Positions 1 to 10,433 are shown, counted from the stretch's first letter. The stretch: DNA of 64,000 bases from Dactylonectria macrodidyma (GCA_020744425.1 JAGMUV010000039.1:372001-436000), one strand, 5' to 3'. Made by a program: numbers and translations. The notes: generated by a model not told the origin, from the letters alone.

Positions 1-2213
1 AAGAATATTCTTCCATCATCGTCGACTAAGGCGTAGTTTGTGCTCCCTTGATAGCCGAGGAGCCGGCAGGGGATTGTCTTGTCGTCCATCTTCTTCCGTT
101 TGGCTGAAGGCATCTTTGCAAAGCCTCGGCTGCCGATAACTCGGAGATGGGAGAGATTCGGCACTTCCTTGTGCCATGCTTCATAAGGTGTGATTTGACG
201 ACCCGAGGCTGGTGAGAGGTTTCGTACGTATGCCATGGCTTTGAGGACGTATGGCCAGAATTTCTTTTCCAGTCCTGAATGGATGAGAGTCGTTGTGAGC
301 TTCTCGAGTAGGACACGGTTTGCTACTTCGGCCACCCCGTTTTGTTCGTGCTGCTCGGTAGCAGAGAAGATCATCTCAATCATCTTGTTTTCGCAGTAGA
401 GAGTGAGTGTATCAGCTTGGTTTTCTCCCCCTCGATCGAGGCGAAGGTAACGGCAGCGACGGGTTGGTGTCTCGGCTTGTTCCAGAAGTTGCCGAAGGCA
501 GTTGCCAAATTCGGACTTTTGCCTGATTGGGAAGACCCAGGTCATTTTGGTGAAATCGTCTATGAAGCAGGCCCAGTATCTATGGCCGTCGATGCCTTCG
601 TCTGGGAAGGGGCCAGCGATATCGCCATGCAGGCTCTCCAGTGGTCTTGTTCCTTTTCGAATGCATCCGCGGTGAGGCCTTTCCTTCATGCGCCCTTTTA
701 CGCACGCTTCACAGACGTTGGAGTCAGATAGAGGAGTGATGCCCGTGGACATCTTCATGAGTAAATGCAAGTTCTGTTCTCCCAAATGGCCGAGTCGGTC
801 ATGCCAGATCTGCAGTTTAGGGTCGCTGACAGAGTATGCGGCCATGGCAGTGTGCAGTTGTTCGTCGTCCTCGTCGATCACGTACAGACCAAATTTCCTA
901 GTGGCGCTGAGGATGACTTTACCGTGGCTTGTAATGACAGCTCGTCCTTTTCGAAATAAAATAGTTGCTCCATCTTCCTCGAGGGCCGAGACCGAGACAA
1001 GGTTGCAGTGAGCGTCTGGGACGTAAAGTGCCTTATGAAGGATCGTCGTTCCTTTGGCATTGTTCCGTATGGTTCTGAGGGTGTATGTGCCTTGCCCCTC
1101 GGGCATAATGGCCGAGCCAGCTATGCCGTTGATGGCAGAGCCGGTAAAGTTCTCGAGTGACGTAAAGTTCTGTCGACGGCAGAACGTGTGAGAAGAGGCG
1201 CCGCTGTCCAATACGTGAATTCGCTCGAGCAGCCCGGACGGCTCTGATGCAGCCAGGCCAAACTGGGGTTGAAAGGATAGAAGGGCCGTGTTTAAGAAGG
1301 CGACGGCGGCGGTGTGATCCTCGTCCAGTTGCAGTGGCGAGGTGTTCTTCTTTCTCTTCTCAAGCTTAGATTCTCGTCGTCCACTCCGAAGTGCTCGTTT
1401 TCTTCTGAACTCCTCAAGAAGGTCGGGGTGTAGGCCGAAACATCCGGCCTTGGTATGACCTGGTCTATTGCAGTGGCCGCACGTCTGAGCCACTCGGTCT
1501 TTGCCAGGACCACGCATTCCAGCCAGCAGAGCTGTTTGTGTCTTGGCCTTTTCTCGTTGTTGAATGTTCATCTCCTCTTGCTCTGCAGCGGCAAGGGCGA
1601 TTTCGAATGTGACCGCAGGTTTGGTTACTTCTCCGTTGGAGCCTCGTTCGGGTAGCAAGTTGTGGTTTTGGTAGAAAGCAGTGAGGAACACTTCGTATTC
1701 GGGGCCAAGTCCGGTTAGGAACTTATTGATGAATTGAGGAGTGCCGATTTCGCATGTCTCGTCTAGTTGCAAGAGTTCAGATTGGGCTTCTCGCAGTCTT
1801 TCCGCAAAGTTCATGACTCCCGAGCATTGGTCTAAGGCAAGGCTGTTGTATCGTCGGTCGAGATCTTGGAAAACCGCACTTCCCTTTGGTTTGAAGCGCT
1901 TTTCAAGTTCCCCGAACATCTCCGTGACGGTCTCCTTGCCCTTTACCTGCTCCCTGGCGTTGTATCCAAGTCGATTGAGGACTGCTCCGCACGCGCGTTC
2001 CTGCTTGGAGAGCCAGTTGTCGATCTTTTCGATGGTCGCGGCGCTGGTGCCGGTGGGTTTGTCCTTGTTTCGTTTGAACAAGTCTCCATATCCCGACATC
2101 GTGAGATGGTCCTTCATTTCTCGGCTCCAGTTGATCCATCCCGCTGTTGATTCTAGCTTCGGGATGTTGGCTAGGTTGCCAAGTGTTCCTGTCGATTCCT
2201 TCGAGGCCGACAT
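1..2213 (-). mobile_element. Ty1/copia retrotransposon gag-pol (partial, runs off left edge)
   Basis: One long open frame on the minus strand starts at an ATG at 2211-2213 and is still open at base 1. In order it reads: a Gag-like region; a CCHC zinc knuckle near 1441-1485 (CGHCNRPGHTKAGC); an aspartic protease motif DSGASSH near 1190-1210; a GAG-pre-integrase motif (IWHDRLGHLG); and an integrase core with the triad visible as HGDIAGPF, RLDRGGEN and HEQNGVAEVANR. Protease-integrase order with integrase before reverse transcriptase is the copia arrangement. The reverse transcriptase and RNase H would lie to the left of the window. I saw no stop codon in the visible 2.2 kb, so this copy may be young. 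The start is the first ATG in the frame; an upstream in-frame stretch without ATG exists. Confidence 0.9.
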
Positions 2214-2760
2214 GCTTGAGGATGGATTCCTTGATGGCTGGACGAGAGAATGCGTGAGACGAGTGTAGGGCAGGTTCAGGTGAATCTTCCCTCTTCAGCC
2301 TAGCGATGTCTCTTGCGAGCGCGAGGCTGGAATCCTCGATGTTGTCGATGGTATCGGTAACGGATGAGTCGGAGCTCCCACTGGACGTAACGTGGGTTTC
2401 TCCTGGTTATCTGAAAACGAGTCGTCGGTGTCAAAGTGGGTTGCCCAGGACTCAAAACCTAGAAGGAACTACCCGAAGGTACAAGGCCTCCGAGGTCCTT
2501 TTCTATGCAATGTGGTCCTGTGGAATCAGCTGGAATAGCTGCTTTATCAGCCTGTGGCGATAGGTGGCGATATTCCTGTGGCAAATTCCTTCCTTTCCAG
2601 CAGCTTCCAATAGCTTCCTTTTTGCCACATATTCAACGAGAATTCAGTAGCAGAATTCAGCGACAGAACATCCGTCAAGGTCAGCGACACGATAAGTAAA
2701 AGTTGCTTGTGGAGGAAACAAAGGAAGGTCGGCTTCTAGAGGGGTCGAGCTCTCAGATTA
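2214..2760 (-). other. Probable 5' leader and LTR of the copia element (boundaries unresolved)
   Basis: This stretch lies just 5' of the copia gag-pol on the minus strand, where the 5' LTR and primer-binding site should be. It contains several copies of the words CCTGTGG and GATATTCC near 2510-2585 and no gene. The matching 3' LTR is outside the window, so the LTR ends cannot be fixed. The assignment is by position only. Confidence 0.35.
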
Positions 2761-3100
2761 TAGTCGCGTGAGGCCATCGTGAGGTCGAGAAGCGTGCAAA
2801 AACAACCGGTTGAGTCCTAAATAGGGCGGCTAGCAGTATTCAGCTAAAATTCGGGTAAGGTATGATGAGTATCTTTGTCGCAGTGGAAGGAGGCGATTAG
2901 ACCTCGAGTTATATTGGGAATCATGATTAGGAGGATACTCAGCTGTATGGTGGCTTTCCGGGCTCATAACCTGTTGAAATGAGCATATTGTGTTGATTGA
3001 AGAAGAAGAAAGACTGGTGTTAACCACCGGAAACTATTGACAAGAAGACATCCACATCCTCGCCACCAATGGATCGGAATAGCCATTGATCCGTTAAACA
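2761..3100. other. Intergenic, upstream of Rho-like GTPase
   Basis: No gene or repeat recognised. This is the presumed promoter of the GTPase gene that starts at 3101. Confidence 0.4.
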
Positions 3101-3956
3101 ATGGATCTCAACAAAATGGTCGTTGAAAAGTATGTTGACTGAGCCCGTGATCCACAACAGCCGGTTCTCAAGGACCCTTTCTGCGAGAACAAGAGCAGCA
3201 CTAACGTATAGGCCGATAGGAAGTTGGTTCTTGTCGGGCCTAGCTATATAGGAAAGACATCGTTGCTCCAAGCTGCTCTACAGGGCCGATATCCGCCGAC
3301 AGTGCGCTTCCCACTTACCTATCAAGCACGGCTTTTGGTGCTCACGGCTTATAGGAGCAAATTTTCGAGCAACCTCCCGGTTGTTACGAATGCACTGTAC
3401 TAAAGGAAGCCGGAGAAGGTGAACAGGTCAAATTGGCACTATGGGATACAGCAGGCGCGTGGGATTACGACCGACTGCGACCACTAACATACCCTCACGC
3501 CAGTGTTATCGTGATTGGCTTTGCGATAGATCGTCCCGATTACTTCGATCTCACCGAGGAGATGGTGCGTTTAGCTCCGTCTTTCACCTTCCTTCTGCTC
3601 AGTATCTCGCTCGGTTTGTAGATTGCTGATGCGAATTGAGAAAATAGTGGCTGCCAGAAATCGACCACTTCGCTCCCGGCGTTCCAATCATCTTGGTTGG
3701 GCTGAGGAAAGACGCGCGAGACGACCCTAATCCAGATGACCCTAGAGAGATCAGTTTCATTAGCAAGGAGTTGGGCGAGAAGACGGCGAATCGAATTGGG
3801 GCGCTTACATTTATCGAGTGCTCCAGCTTCACTGGTGAAGGGGTCAAGGAGGTTTTCGAAGCAGCGGCAAGAGCTGCGCTTTTCGGGCCGCCGAGGAAGA
3901 TCAAGAAGACGAAGGAGCGCAAGGGTAGAAGCCGGGCACAGTGCGTTGTATTCTAA
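3101..3956 (+). CDS. Rho-family small GTPase, atypical (predicted GTPase-deficient)
   Basis: Four exons join in frame: 3101-3129, 3220-3301, 3355-3564 and 3648-3956, giving 209 residues. Introns are 90, 53 and 83 bp; the first has a CTAAC branch site. Domains in order: P-loop [16 protein letters not shown] (about 11-26), switch [21 protein letters not shown] (about 66-84), the G4-like [10 protein letters not shown], the G5-like ECSSFTGEG, a polybasic tail and a C-terminal CAAX box CVVF for prenylation, so the protein should act at membranes. The Rho-type sequence [11 protein letters not shown] separates it from Ras and Rab. Two catalytic positions differ from normal Rho: the Gly12 equivalent is Ser18 and the Gln61 equivalent is Ala72. 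Switch I is also longer than usual and its conserved Thr cannot be placed with confidence. The splice model is mine, but every junction restores Rho similarity. It could be a decaying paralogue rather than a functional atypical GTPase. Confidence 0.8.
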
Positions 3957-4137
3957 CCATCTTTGCTCAGGGCAAGACAAACTCTAGCCTCGTGTGGCCT
4001 GTGGTTGGCTTCTTAGTCCTCAAGCCCTGTTCTGGGACCTATCCTTTGAGTGTGGTCCCAGTATTCGGACCTCTCATCTACCATTGGGTGAATCTGTTGG
4101 AGGCCACAGGAAAATCAAGTGTACGCGTGACGGACAT

Positions 4138-4267
4138 TGTCAAACGATATTCCGCCCAACCGAGGAGGCGTCCCGACCCACTTGGGCACCGTTCTTGTGT
4201 ATATAACTGGGACCTTCGTCCTCTTGACTTGGGCAGTGGTTAAGGCCAATTTGACTCTTTATAACCC
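4138..4267. repeat. 130-bp direct repeat, copy 1 (possible solo LTR fragment)
   Basis: It starts TGTCAAACGATATTCCGCCC and includes GTATATAACTGGGACCTTCG, a TATA-like segment, then GGCCAATTTGACTCT. It is about 90% identical by eye to 6356-6487, in the same orientation. The TG start and TATA box suggest an LTR, but no reliable CA end or target duplication was found. Similarity stops where the MITE target TA begins. Confidence 0.6.
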
Positions 4268-4269
4268 TA

Positions 4270-4389
4270 CTCAGTAATGCACGATGGAAGTGCGCCGCAT
4301 TTCTGGAAACGAAATGAGGGGTAAAGATCTAAGGGCTGTGATTGGTGCAGAAGTGGAATTGCGGCCCACTTCCATCGCGTATTACTGAG
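4270..4389. mobile_element. 120-bp MITE (Tc1/mariner-like, TA target)
   Basis: The ends form a long imperfect inverted repeat of about 35 bp: CTCAGTAATGCACGATGGAA at the left and, reverse-complemented, CTCAGTAATACGCGATGGAA at the right. It is flanked by TA on both sides (4268-4269 and 4390-4391). There is no coding capacity. Small size, long terminal inverted repeats and TA duplication fit a non-autonomous Tc1/mariner derivative. Confidence 0.75.
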
Positions 4390-4675
4390 TAGGAGCCCAT
4401 TAACAGATTGCTGGTAGGGAGGTTGGCCAGGTTTTGATGCATAGTGGGTCTCCTATCACCCGGTGGGTCGAGTCCTGGGTATCACACTTGACGTCTTTAA
4501 CCAAAACATTGATTGGTGTAGGAAGTTAAGCCTTTTATGGATCTTTGCATTGATTATGCAGCAAAGCTGCATTCATCACAGAAGGATATTGCAACCAGCA
4601 TCTCCCTGACAATCTTCCACTGCCCAACTGCCTACCGTTACACAGTCACAACCGGCACATCAACGCCCTCTCACG

Positions 4676-5938
4676 ATGTCCATGTCGGGCAACTGCCACG
4701 AGTCAGACGCGGTTGAGAAGCTGTCGTCGTCACCATTACTCGACTACGGCTGCACGCCGTGGAGAATCAGCAGTCAGCGTGTGGCCGACTTATATGACTC
4801 GGGGACGAAGCTCTGGACCAAGGATAATTTGGTTGACATCGAACGACAACTCGAACAGTCTGCAACCCTGGACAAATTCACGGTCAAGACTCTTGATGGC
4901 AAGCAGGTCCATGTGAAGAACCCCGGCTATGGGGCACGGAAGCTGATTTGGTAGGTTGCCGGACATAGACGTCTGACAATAATCCCACTTCTAACCTCCA
5001 CCTCTTCTCCCCTTCACAGGAAACCCTTCGTCTCGTACCAGGAGTACTGGGCTCTCACTGCATCGAAGCCGGCTGGCTCTCTCGATGCCTACTACTGCAC
5101 CTATCTCGTAGATTGGAAGAACCACCAGCTGCAAGATTTCCGCGGCAACATCCAAGACTGGACAAGGCTTTTCGAGACGAAGCGACAGCTCTGGAACGCC
5201 AGCATTACCTGCGAATCTTTCAAGTTGCAGCTTGGCGCAATCTTGGCCAACCCCTTCCGTAAGGTTAGCAAGATTGTCTGCTTCGGTCTCGGCGACATGG
5301 CGCGGAGGCCGCCGCCGGTGATGCCGTTACCGTTTCGAGCAGGCCCGGAACCAGAGCCGGAGTCGGACGGCGCTTATATACAGAACCAGGTAATACAGCA
5401 CGCCGCGGCATTGACCATGGCGGAGGAAGCCCGGCCCCATTGTTGTACGAGTGGCAGCGGCGCCAATGCAATTCGACTTGTTGCCCAAGATCCCCAGTAC
5501 AAGGACGATACCAAGCACTTCTTGAAAGGCCTAGGGTTTGAGATTGTGGGGGATCATGGGGCTGGAGGTTTGCAGAAGTCGACGATGACACCATCGTCTT
5601 TTCTGCTTGGGCCCCTGTCCCTGTCAAGCAAATTGTTGCTGATCTCGCCCGGCCTGCCGTATTTATCACGCTTGGCGATGATGGCACTGTCTTCAGCGCG
5701 TTCAAGTTCGTTTGATCCGCCTGTCCCTCGGGCAAAGGAAAAGGCACAATGCTAATTATCATGTGTTTGCAGAAAGCCGTTGGGAGACACGGACTCTCCT
5801 CGGACAAGGGACATGTGGCAGAATTATGAAAGGGTGGACTTTCCCATCTCTCCCGTCGAGACCGAGCTCATGAATGGCCTACATACGCTGCATATCTACT
5901 TCAGGCGCGTGGCTCAGGACGGTGCAGCGCACCTCTAG
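4676..5938 (+). pseudogene. SRR1-like domain protein, one frameshift
   Basis: Three exons are proposed: 4676-4950, 5020-5705 and 5773-5938. Both introns have GT..AG ends and keep the codon phase. Exon 2 carries the SRR1-type core: KIVCFGLGDMAR, then IQNQVIQHAAALTMAEE, then VAQDPQYKDDTKHFLKGLGF; after about 5570 the expected continuation (VDDDTIVFSAWAP, then PAVFITLGDDG) lies in another frame. A single missing base in the stretch GGTTTGCAG near 5562-5571 explains this. The family is conserved in eukaryotes (plant SRR1 affects circadian and light signalling); its fungal role is not known to me. The break is either a real inactivating mutation or a sequencing error. The gene lies between two 130-bp direct repeats. 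Confidence 0.65.
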
Positions 5939-6355
5939 GATCATCAACCCCTACAAGCGTGTAGGGTCTTCCAACGACTTTGATCCACGATTCCAGAACG
6001 GTTGCGGATGAATGAACGGTTAGGCTGAGAAGGGGTGGGGAGAACATTGAAAGCTGAGATATTTTGTGGAAGTTGGTGGATTTGTTTCCTTCGGGCCAAG
6101 CTGTGAAAGAATCTTCGAAACGGGTGGTTGTAGCGTTGCGCTTCGATGTCATTGGATCTGCCATTCTGGGGAAGGAACTATCCATGAAACCCATGGCTTT
6201 GCCTTTGTTTTCTGTATTCCAACGACGAGAGGGATTGGTTATGTAGGCGTAGTTGTCTCAGCGTTCACACCTTTTGCTGCATCTGAAGGTCAGATGATAA
6301 TTCGCATTTGAATCGTTGATGTTGCTCAGACCAAATATTCGCCCTTCCTTGATTT

Positions 6356-6487
6356 TGTCAAACGATATTCCGCCCCAGCCGAGGAGGCGTCCCGACCCAC
6401 TTGGACACCATCGTTGTGTATATAACTGGGGCCTTCGTCCTCTTGACTTGAGCAGTGATTAAGGCCAATTTGACTCTCTACAACCCT
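6356..6487. repeat. 130-bp direct repeat, copy 2
   Basis: Second copy of the sequence at 4138-4267, same orientation, including GTATATAACTGGGGCCTTCG. The two copies bracket the SRR1-like gene at a distance of about 2.2 kb. A GACAT word occurs directly before copy 1 (4133-4137) and about 15 bp after copy 2; whether this is a target duplication is uncertain. Confidence 0.6.
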
Positions 6488-6699
6488 CACATGCATGACA
6501 TCTTCCCATTTACATGTGACAGATTTCCCCCATCGGTTTCAACTCTGCACCAATCAATTATTTCCTGCGAAAGTATTTAGGTCATCTACTTCTAAATGGT
6601 GGTCCTATGTTGGCCGTCAATTTGTTGAACCAACCGGATTGATGGATTGAATACAGAGCTATTTGACAGGAGCAGAGAACGATATTTATAGGCAAATGA

Positions 6700-7045
6700 A
6701 ACCGAGACAAAGACTTCCCTCTGGGCTGTGAGGCAAAGGCGGAAGCTCGAAGAGCCGCACGGGGGAAACACAGACCGAAGAAAGCAGCGTATCAAGCTCG
6801 TTCTACGCGGATGAGACTGGCGATCGCACAGCAGCAACAGCAGAAGACTCTGCCCGATAGGGTCGGCAACTATTCGAAGCGAATCGATAAAGCGTTACCA
6901 GGTACACACACACGCCCCTTGTATGACGGACTGAAGAGACGCGAAGCAGACATGCTCTCCCAGCTGGGCACGGGAATGGCTAGGATCAACAGCTACCTGC
7001 ACAGGATTGGAGCTGCAGAATCGGATATGTGCGACAGCGTTCCTA
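6700..7045 (+). pseudogene. LINE (Tad-like) C-terminal RNase H fragment
   Basis: The plus frame reads HTRPLYDGLKRREADML followed by SQLGTGMARINSYLHRIGA and ESDMC. This is the typical end of the RNase H region of fungal non-LTR retrotransposons, just before the usual C-terminal zinc knuckle. The frame then passes into unrelated, hAT-terminus-like sequence, so the element is cut at about 7045. No reverse transcriptase remains upstream. Confidence 0.65.
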
Positions 7046-7883
7046 ATAAGTCAAGTCTAGCAAGTCAAGTTGGCAAGCCCAATCAAGTCTTGCAAATCAA
7101 ATCGTCGGGCTCACAACCCAAATCAAGTCAAGTTCTCCTCACTCAGACTTGCCAGACTTGCAAGTCATACGTGGCATCAAGTTTTTCCTATATATAGGGT
7201 CAATTGACCCCGGAAAGCGGCCAAATATGGCTCTGCTGATAATTTTCTTGGTGGTGTTGTTGTCTCCCGTCTCCAGAGGGAGCCCATGAATGAATGAATG
7301 AATGAATGACATTTAATTATTATACCCGGGAGGACTAAAAAGGAAGGCAACTACGTCAGCTGGCAGCATCTCAAGAAACAGCACCGTATATTTCCAGATG
7401 GGGAGCTTCAAGATCAAGATGGGGACTGGCCCCTTGCAAAGAGACAAGCAATAATCGACTTTGAGAAGACATCAAGCTCCAACAAGTCCTCCCAATGTCT
7501 CGTGGTTCGTACGGGAGCCGACGAATTCAAGAATCTCTTGATGGGTTGGATTATCGGCGCAAATATCCCCTTCCAGGGACTTCATCAAAGAGCTCTTACC
7601 TGAAAGCGCTGATACAGTCCAGAATTGGATCACTATGGAGTACGAAACTCGAAAGACACTTCTAAAGCGTGAGTTCCAAATGGCTCGGAGCAAGGTCCAT
7701 ATCACCTTTGACCTCTGGACTTCTCCAAACAATATTGCCTTGCTTTCCATTATCGCCCACTTTGCTGACACTTCTGGGAAGCTCCAGATACCTCTATTGT
7801 CCCTTGAACGGGGTTGAAGGCAGCCACGGAGGCGAGGACCAGGCTCGGATCATGGTCCAGTTGCTTAGGGACTTCGATATTAG
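7046..7883 (+). pseudogene. hAT-family transposase remnant
   Basis: The start (7050-7170) is full of short CAAGTC/GACTTG words, like the subterminal repeats of hAT elements. A coding remnant from about 7340 reads SWQHLKKQHRIFPDGE and later MARSKVHITFDLWTSPNNIA, LLSIIAHFADTSGKLQIPLL, the start of a hAT catalytic core. A frameshift near 7580 splits the frame and a stop follows at about 7815. A (GAAT)n microsatellite sits at 7286-7309. The 3' half, including the dimerisation domain, is missing; the remnant ends at a solo LTR. Confidence 0.7.
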
Positions 7884-8099
7884 TGTAACGGGTCAGGCCC
7901 ACTTGGCTGGCGGCTCTGCCGCCAAGCCCGAATCCTTCTCCACAGCGCCATCGAGTTGATTCTCGAATCTTCTATATTAAAGAAGATATAACGCGTCTTC
8001 ATGCACCCAGTTTGTATTTAGATTCTTTCCTTTCTTCATCTTGAAAGTAAACAGCATAGGGACTAGTTAGTTGAATCAACTCGCTAGAGGCCTTTCACA
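7884..8099 (+). repeat. Solo LTR, family LTR-A (216 bp)
   Basis: It begins TGTAACGGGTCAGGCCCACT and ends CGCTAGAGGCCTTTCACA. The same sequence occurs, split by a Helitron, at 48544-48638 plus 54740-54856, which defines the family. Here the flanks (ATTAG and ATAGA) do not match, and the two sides are different elements (hAT left, piggyBac right). The LTR therefore probably marks a recombination junction rather than a simple insertion. Confidence 0.8.
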
Positions 8100-8707
8100 A
8101 TAGATGCCACAGTTAGGACGGGCTGTGCCTGTAGCACCGTGGCCGTGCTGACGAAGAGAGAGGAAGAGGTTCGGCGACAAGAAGAGGTTATCCACAAAGA
8201 CGTGATATATCGATTGTGGTAGTAGGTTTATGAGGACAATAACGACGCTCTGAGTTGAGTTCAACGCGATGACTTTATCCCCGTCGTCTGTGAGGACATG
8301 GATAACTTCCTCGACCTTTATCAGCCTCCCTAGCTTCCCTCTGTTGGCGGCCTCTCCCCCTGCCTCTCCCTCTGCCTGTGACGGGACAAGAGCACGAACG
8401 AGGTCGAGTGCGACTTGGGCAAAATGATTGTTTACGAGGAGAGAAAGAGATTCCTAAGGAAAACTCTGACTTAAACTATTTACACAAATGTTCATAAGTT
8501 AAATGAGACTATTCATAAAGTATGAAAGTCACATGATCGTTCCCTCACACTGCCGCCTCTTCCTCTGCCGCTTCTCTCTCTTTGAGCTACCGTTCTTCTT
8601 CTCGCAGTGCGTTCAATACCATCGGGACCATATCTCGCGCCGGGTTGGTGCCAAATCCACCGTAAAAAGATACCTAACTGGGCCACAACCCATACCTTGA
8701 AGCCTAT
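8100..8707 (-). pseudogene. piggyBac-like transposase fragment P1
   Basis: On the minus strand, reading from 8707 to 8100, the translation matches the other two piggyBac copies in the window: KVWVVAQLGIFLRWIWH, then, past a solo LTR at 8377-8549, NSTQSVV, YHVFVDNLF (second catalytic Asp region) and HGHGATGTARPNCGIY. It is truncated at both ends: by LTR-A at 8099 and by the 3' end of a family-A Helitron at 8708. It is not functional. Confidence 0.8.
8377..8549 (+). repeat. Solo LTR, family LTR-B (173 bp), target duplication CTGCC
   Basis: It begins TGTGACGGGACAAGAGCACG and ends CGTTCCCTCACA. It is flanked by the perfect 5-bp duplication CTGCC at 8372-8376 and 8550-8554. A second copy with its own target duplication is at 62956-63123. 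The single LTR without internal sequence implies LTR-LTR recombination after insertion into the piggyBac fragment. Confidence 0.92.
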
Positions 8708-9880
8708 AAAGTACTACGTCACTCCATGCACATTGGAGCGGCGATGGGGTGCATGGGTAGCCTCAGCAGAAGGCTGTGTGTCTGCGGGCCGGGAAGCTAT
8801 TACTACTACTGCATTATCTACGTACTGATCTATTGCCATGGCCATTATTGGTATTATGTGACATGTACGGATTCCGTGTGAGCACCTGTCGTTTCCTAAG
8901 CTCCTGATCCCTCATCTTCATCTTCATGCCCTCCGGGGGAGACCCGTAGACCAGGTGATTACGATCAAATGGTGTATCCAACATCAGACCCTCGAGCGTT
9001 TTCACGCGAGAGACAGCTACGTAGCTTAAACCAGTCTGAAAGTCCCGGCAGGACAGATCTGTAACTATCATGTCTTCGGTGATGCTTTGTGACTTGTGCA
9101 CGGTAATTGCGTAGCATACGATCAGGGGAAACTGGGTGCGAGCGCAAAGAGTGGCTCCGATGAGGAAGTCCCTCTCCACTGGGAGAATCGGCACAATCTT
9201 CCTGCCATCAGGGGTGGTCAGGAATACCGGTCCGCTGTATTTGTCAAATCCCACCATGATAACACAGAGAGGGTCTTGGATGGGGTCGGCCCCAGGTGCC
9301 CAGCCGATATCGTAAACTGTGCCGCGAGCGCCGTTGCAGAGGCCAACTGGCTGCCAAAGGTTGGACGTCAGCATCAGACGGGAGCCCATGCATATGGGGA
9401 TCTGCTTCGCAAGGTTGCCCGCCTTGTCATCAGGCGCAGCAGCCGCGCCGGGGCCGACGTTCTTAGCCATGACCTGGATGACTGGCCGGCTGAGGCGGTC
9501 GAGGTGATAGTGGTTATATTCGTTCACCCTATCTTTAGCTGCGTATACTCGTAAGGCGTTGACAAACCTTGCGACCTCTTGGTCGTCTAATTTTGCCTGT
9601 ACGCGGCTGGAAAGGAGCTTCCAGGACTCCACAGATAGTTGAAGCAGCCGCAATTCCCCGAGAGCTAGGCGGAATGCCTCCTGATCGTCGCCACGCTGCC
9701 GCTGGACAACATTCAAGAAGGCCGATTTATCGAATCGCCTATATGCGTTTCTGCCCTTGATCTCTACTCCCTGAACCTCTTTATCGTAATAAAGCGGCTT
9801 CTGCAGCACAGGGGGAAGCTGAAAGAAGTCACCAACCAACAGGATGTTCAGGCCGCCAAAGAACTCTTCGTTCTTATTCG
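8708..9880 (-). mobile_element. Family-A Helitron fragment A1 (3' half)
   Basis: Minus-strand remnant holding the C-terminal half of the PIF1-like helicase and the 3' terminus. The frame from 9880 down to 8814 is open and reads NKNEEFFGGLNILLVGDFFQ, later CMGSRLMLTSNLWQPVGLCN and ITVHKSQSITEDMIVTDL, very close to the full-length copy at 48639-54739. The terminal hairpin (ATGGGGTG type) and end GACGTAGTACTTT lie at 8708-8750. The N-terminal half is lost at 9880, where sequence switches within a few bases to a mariner transposase. The 3' end abuts the piggyBac codon series, so the element probably inserted there. Confidence 0.85.
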
Positions 9881-10433
9881 GTTGCAGCAATACCTCCCTC
9901 GAATAGTGACCAGAAATAGCATCTTCCAGCACGATAACTCTAGCCTTTATACGTCACGTTTGATGAGAAGCTGGCTCCTAGAATGGTGTGAGAGCCGGAG
10001 GGCGGAGGTAGTCGCATGGCCGCCCTACAGCCCGGATCTCAACCCATAGAAAACCTATGAGCAATACTCAAAACAAGGATCTGTGAGCGATATACTGAAC
10101 TTAGGTACATGCCAAAAAACGAGGAATCAAAATTGAGGCTCACAGAAGCCGCGATCGAGCTATGGGAAGAGATTGAGCTGGAGGTGCTGTCAAACCTGAT
10201 CTTTTCAATGAAGCGCAGAATGCAGGCTGTTGTGCGGCCACGCGGGTGGTATATGAAATTTTGAAGACACCATTGGGAACTCCATTCAAAATGATACAGA
10301 TTGATATACATCAATATTTAATTGACATTTATTTAGGTGCGCAATAAGGGGTTGAAGATGAGGGCATCATGTGGTGGAGGTATAGGTACACCGGGTTGAC
10401 CCCGGATGTGTCGTAACTTTTTCGCCCCCACTG
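9881..10433 (+). pseudogene. Tc1/mariner transposase 3' fragment M1 with right TIR
   Basis: The plus strand encodes LQQYLPRIVTRN and later SWLLEWCESRRAEVVAWPPY then SPDLNP followed by a stop, matching the DDE region of the mariner at 43780-45163. More stops and shifts follow. The right end is an inverted-repeat terminus (reverse complement CAGTGGGGGCGAAAAAGTTA) flanked by TA at 10434-10435. The left part is missing. Confidence 0.8.

Noticed and set aside
4138..6487. Complete LTR retrotransposon formed by the two 130-bp repeats
   Set aside because: No gag-pol, primer site or confirmed target duplication lies between them; reported only as direct repeats.
7875..8104. Target duplication around LTR-A at 7884
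   Set aside because: Flanks ATTAG and ATAGA are similar but not identical and the sides belong to different elements.
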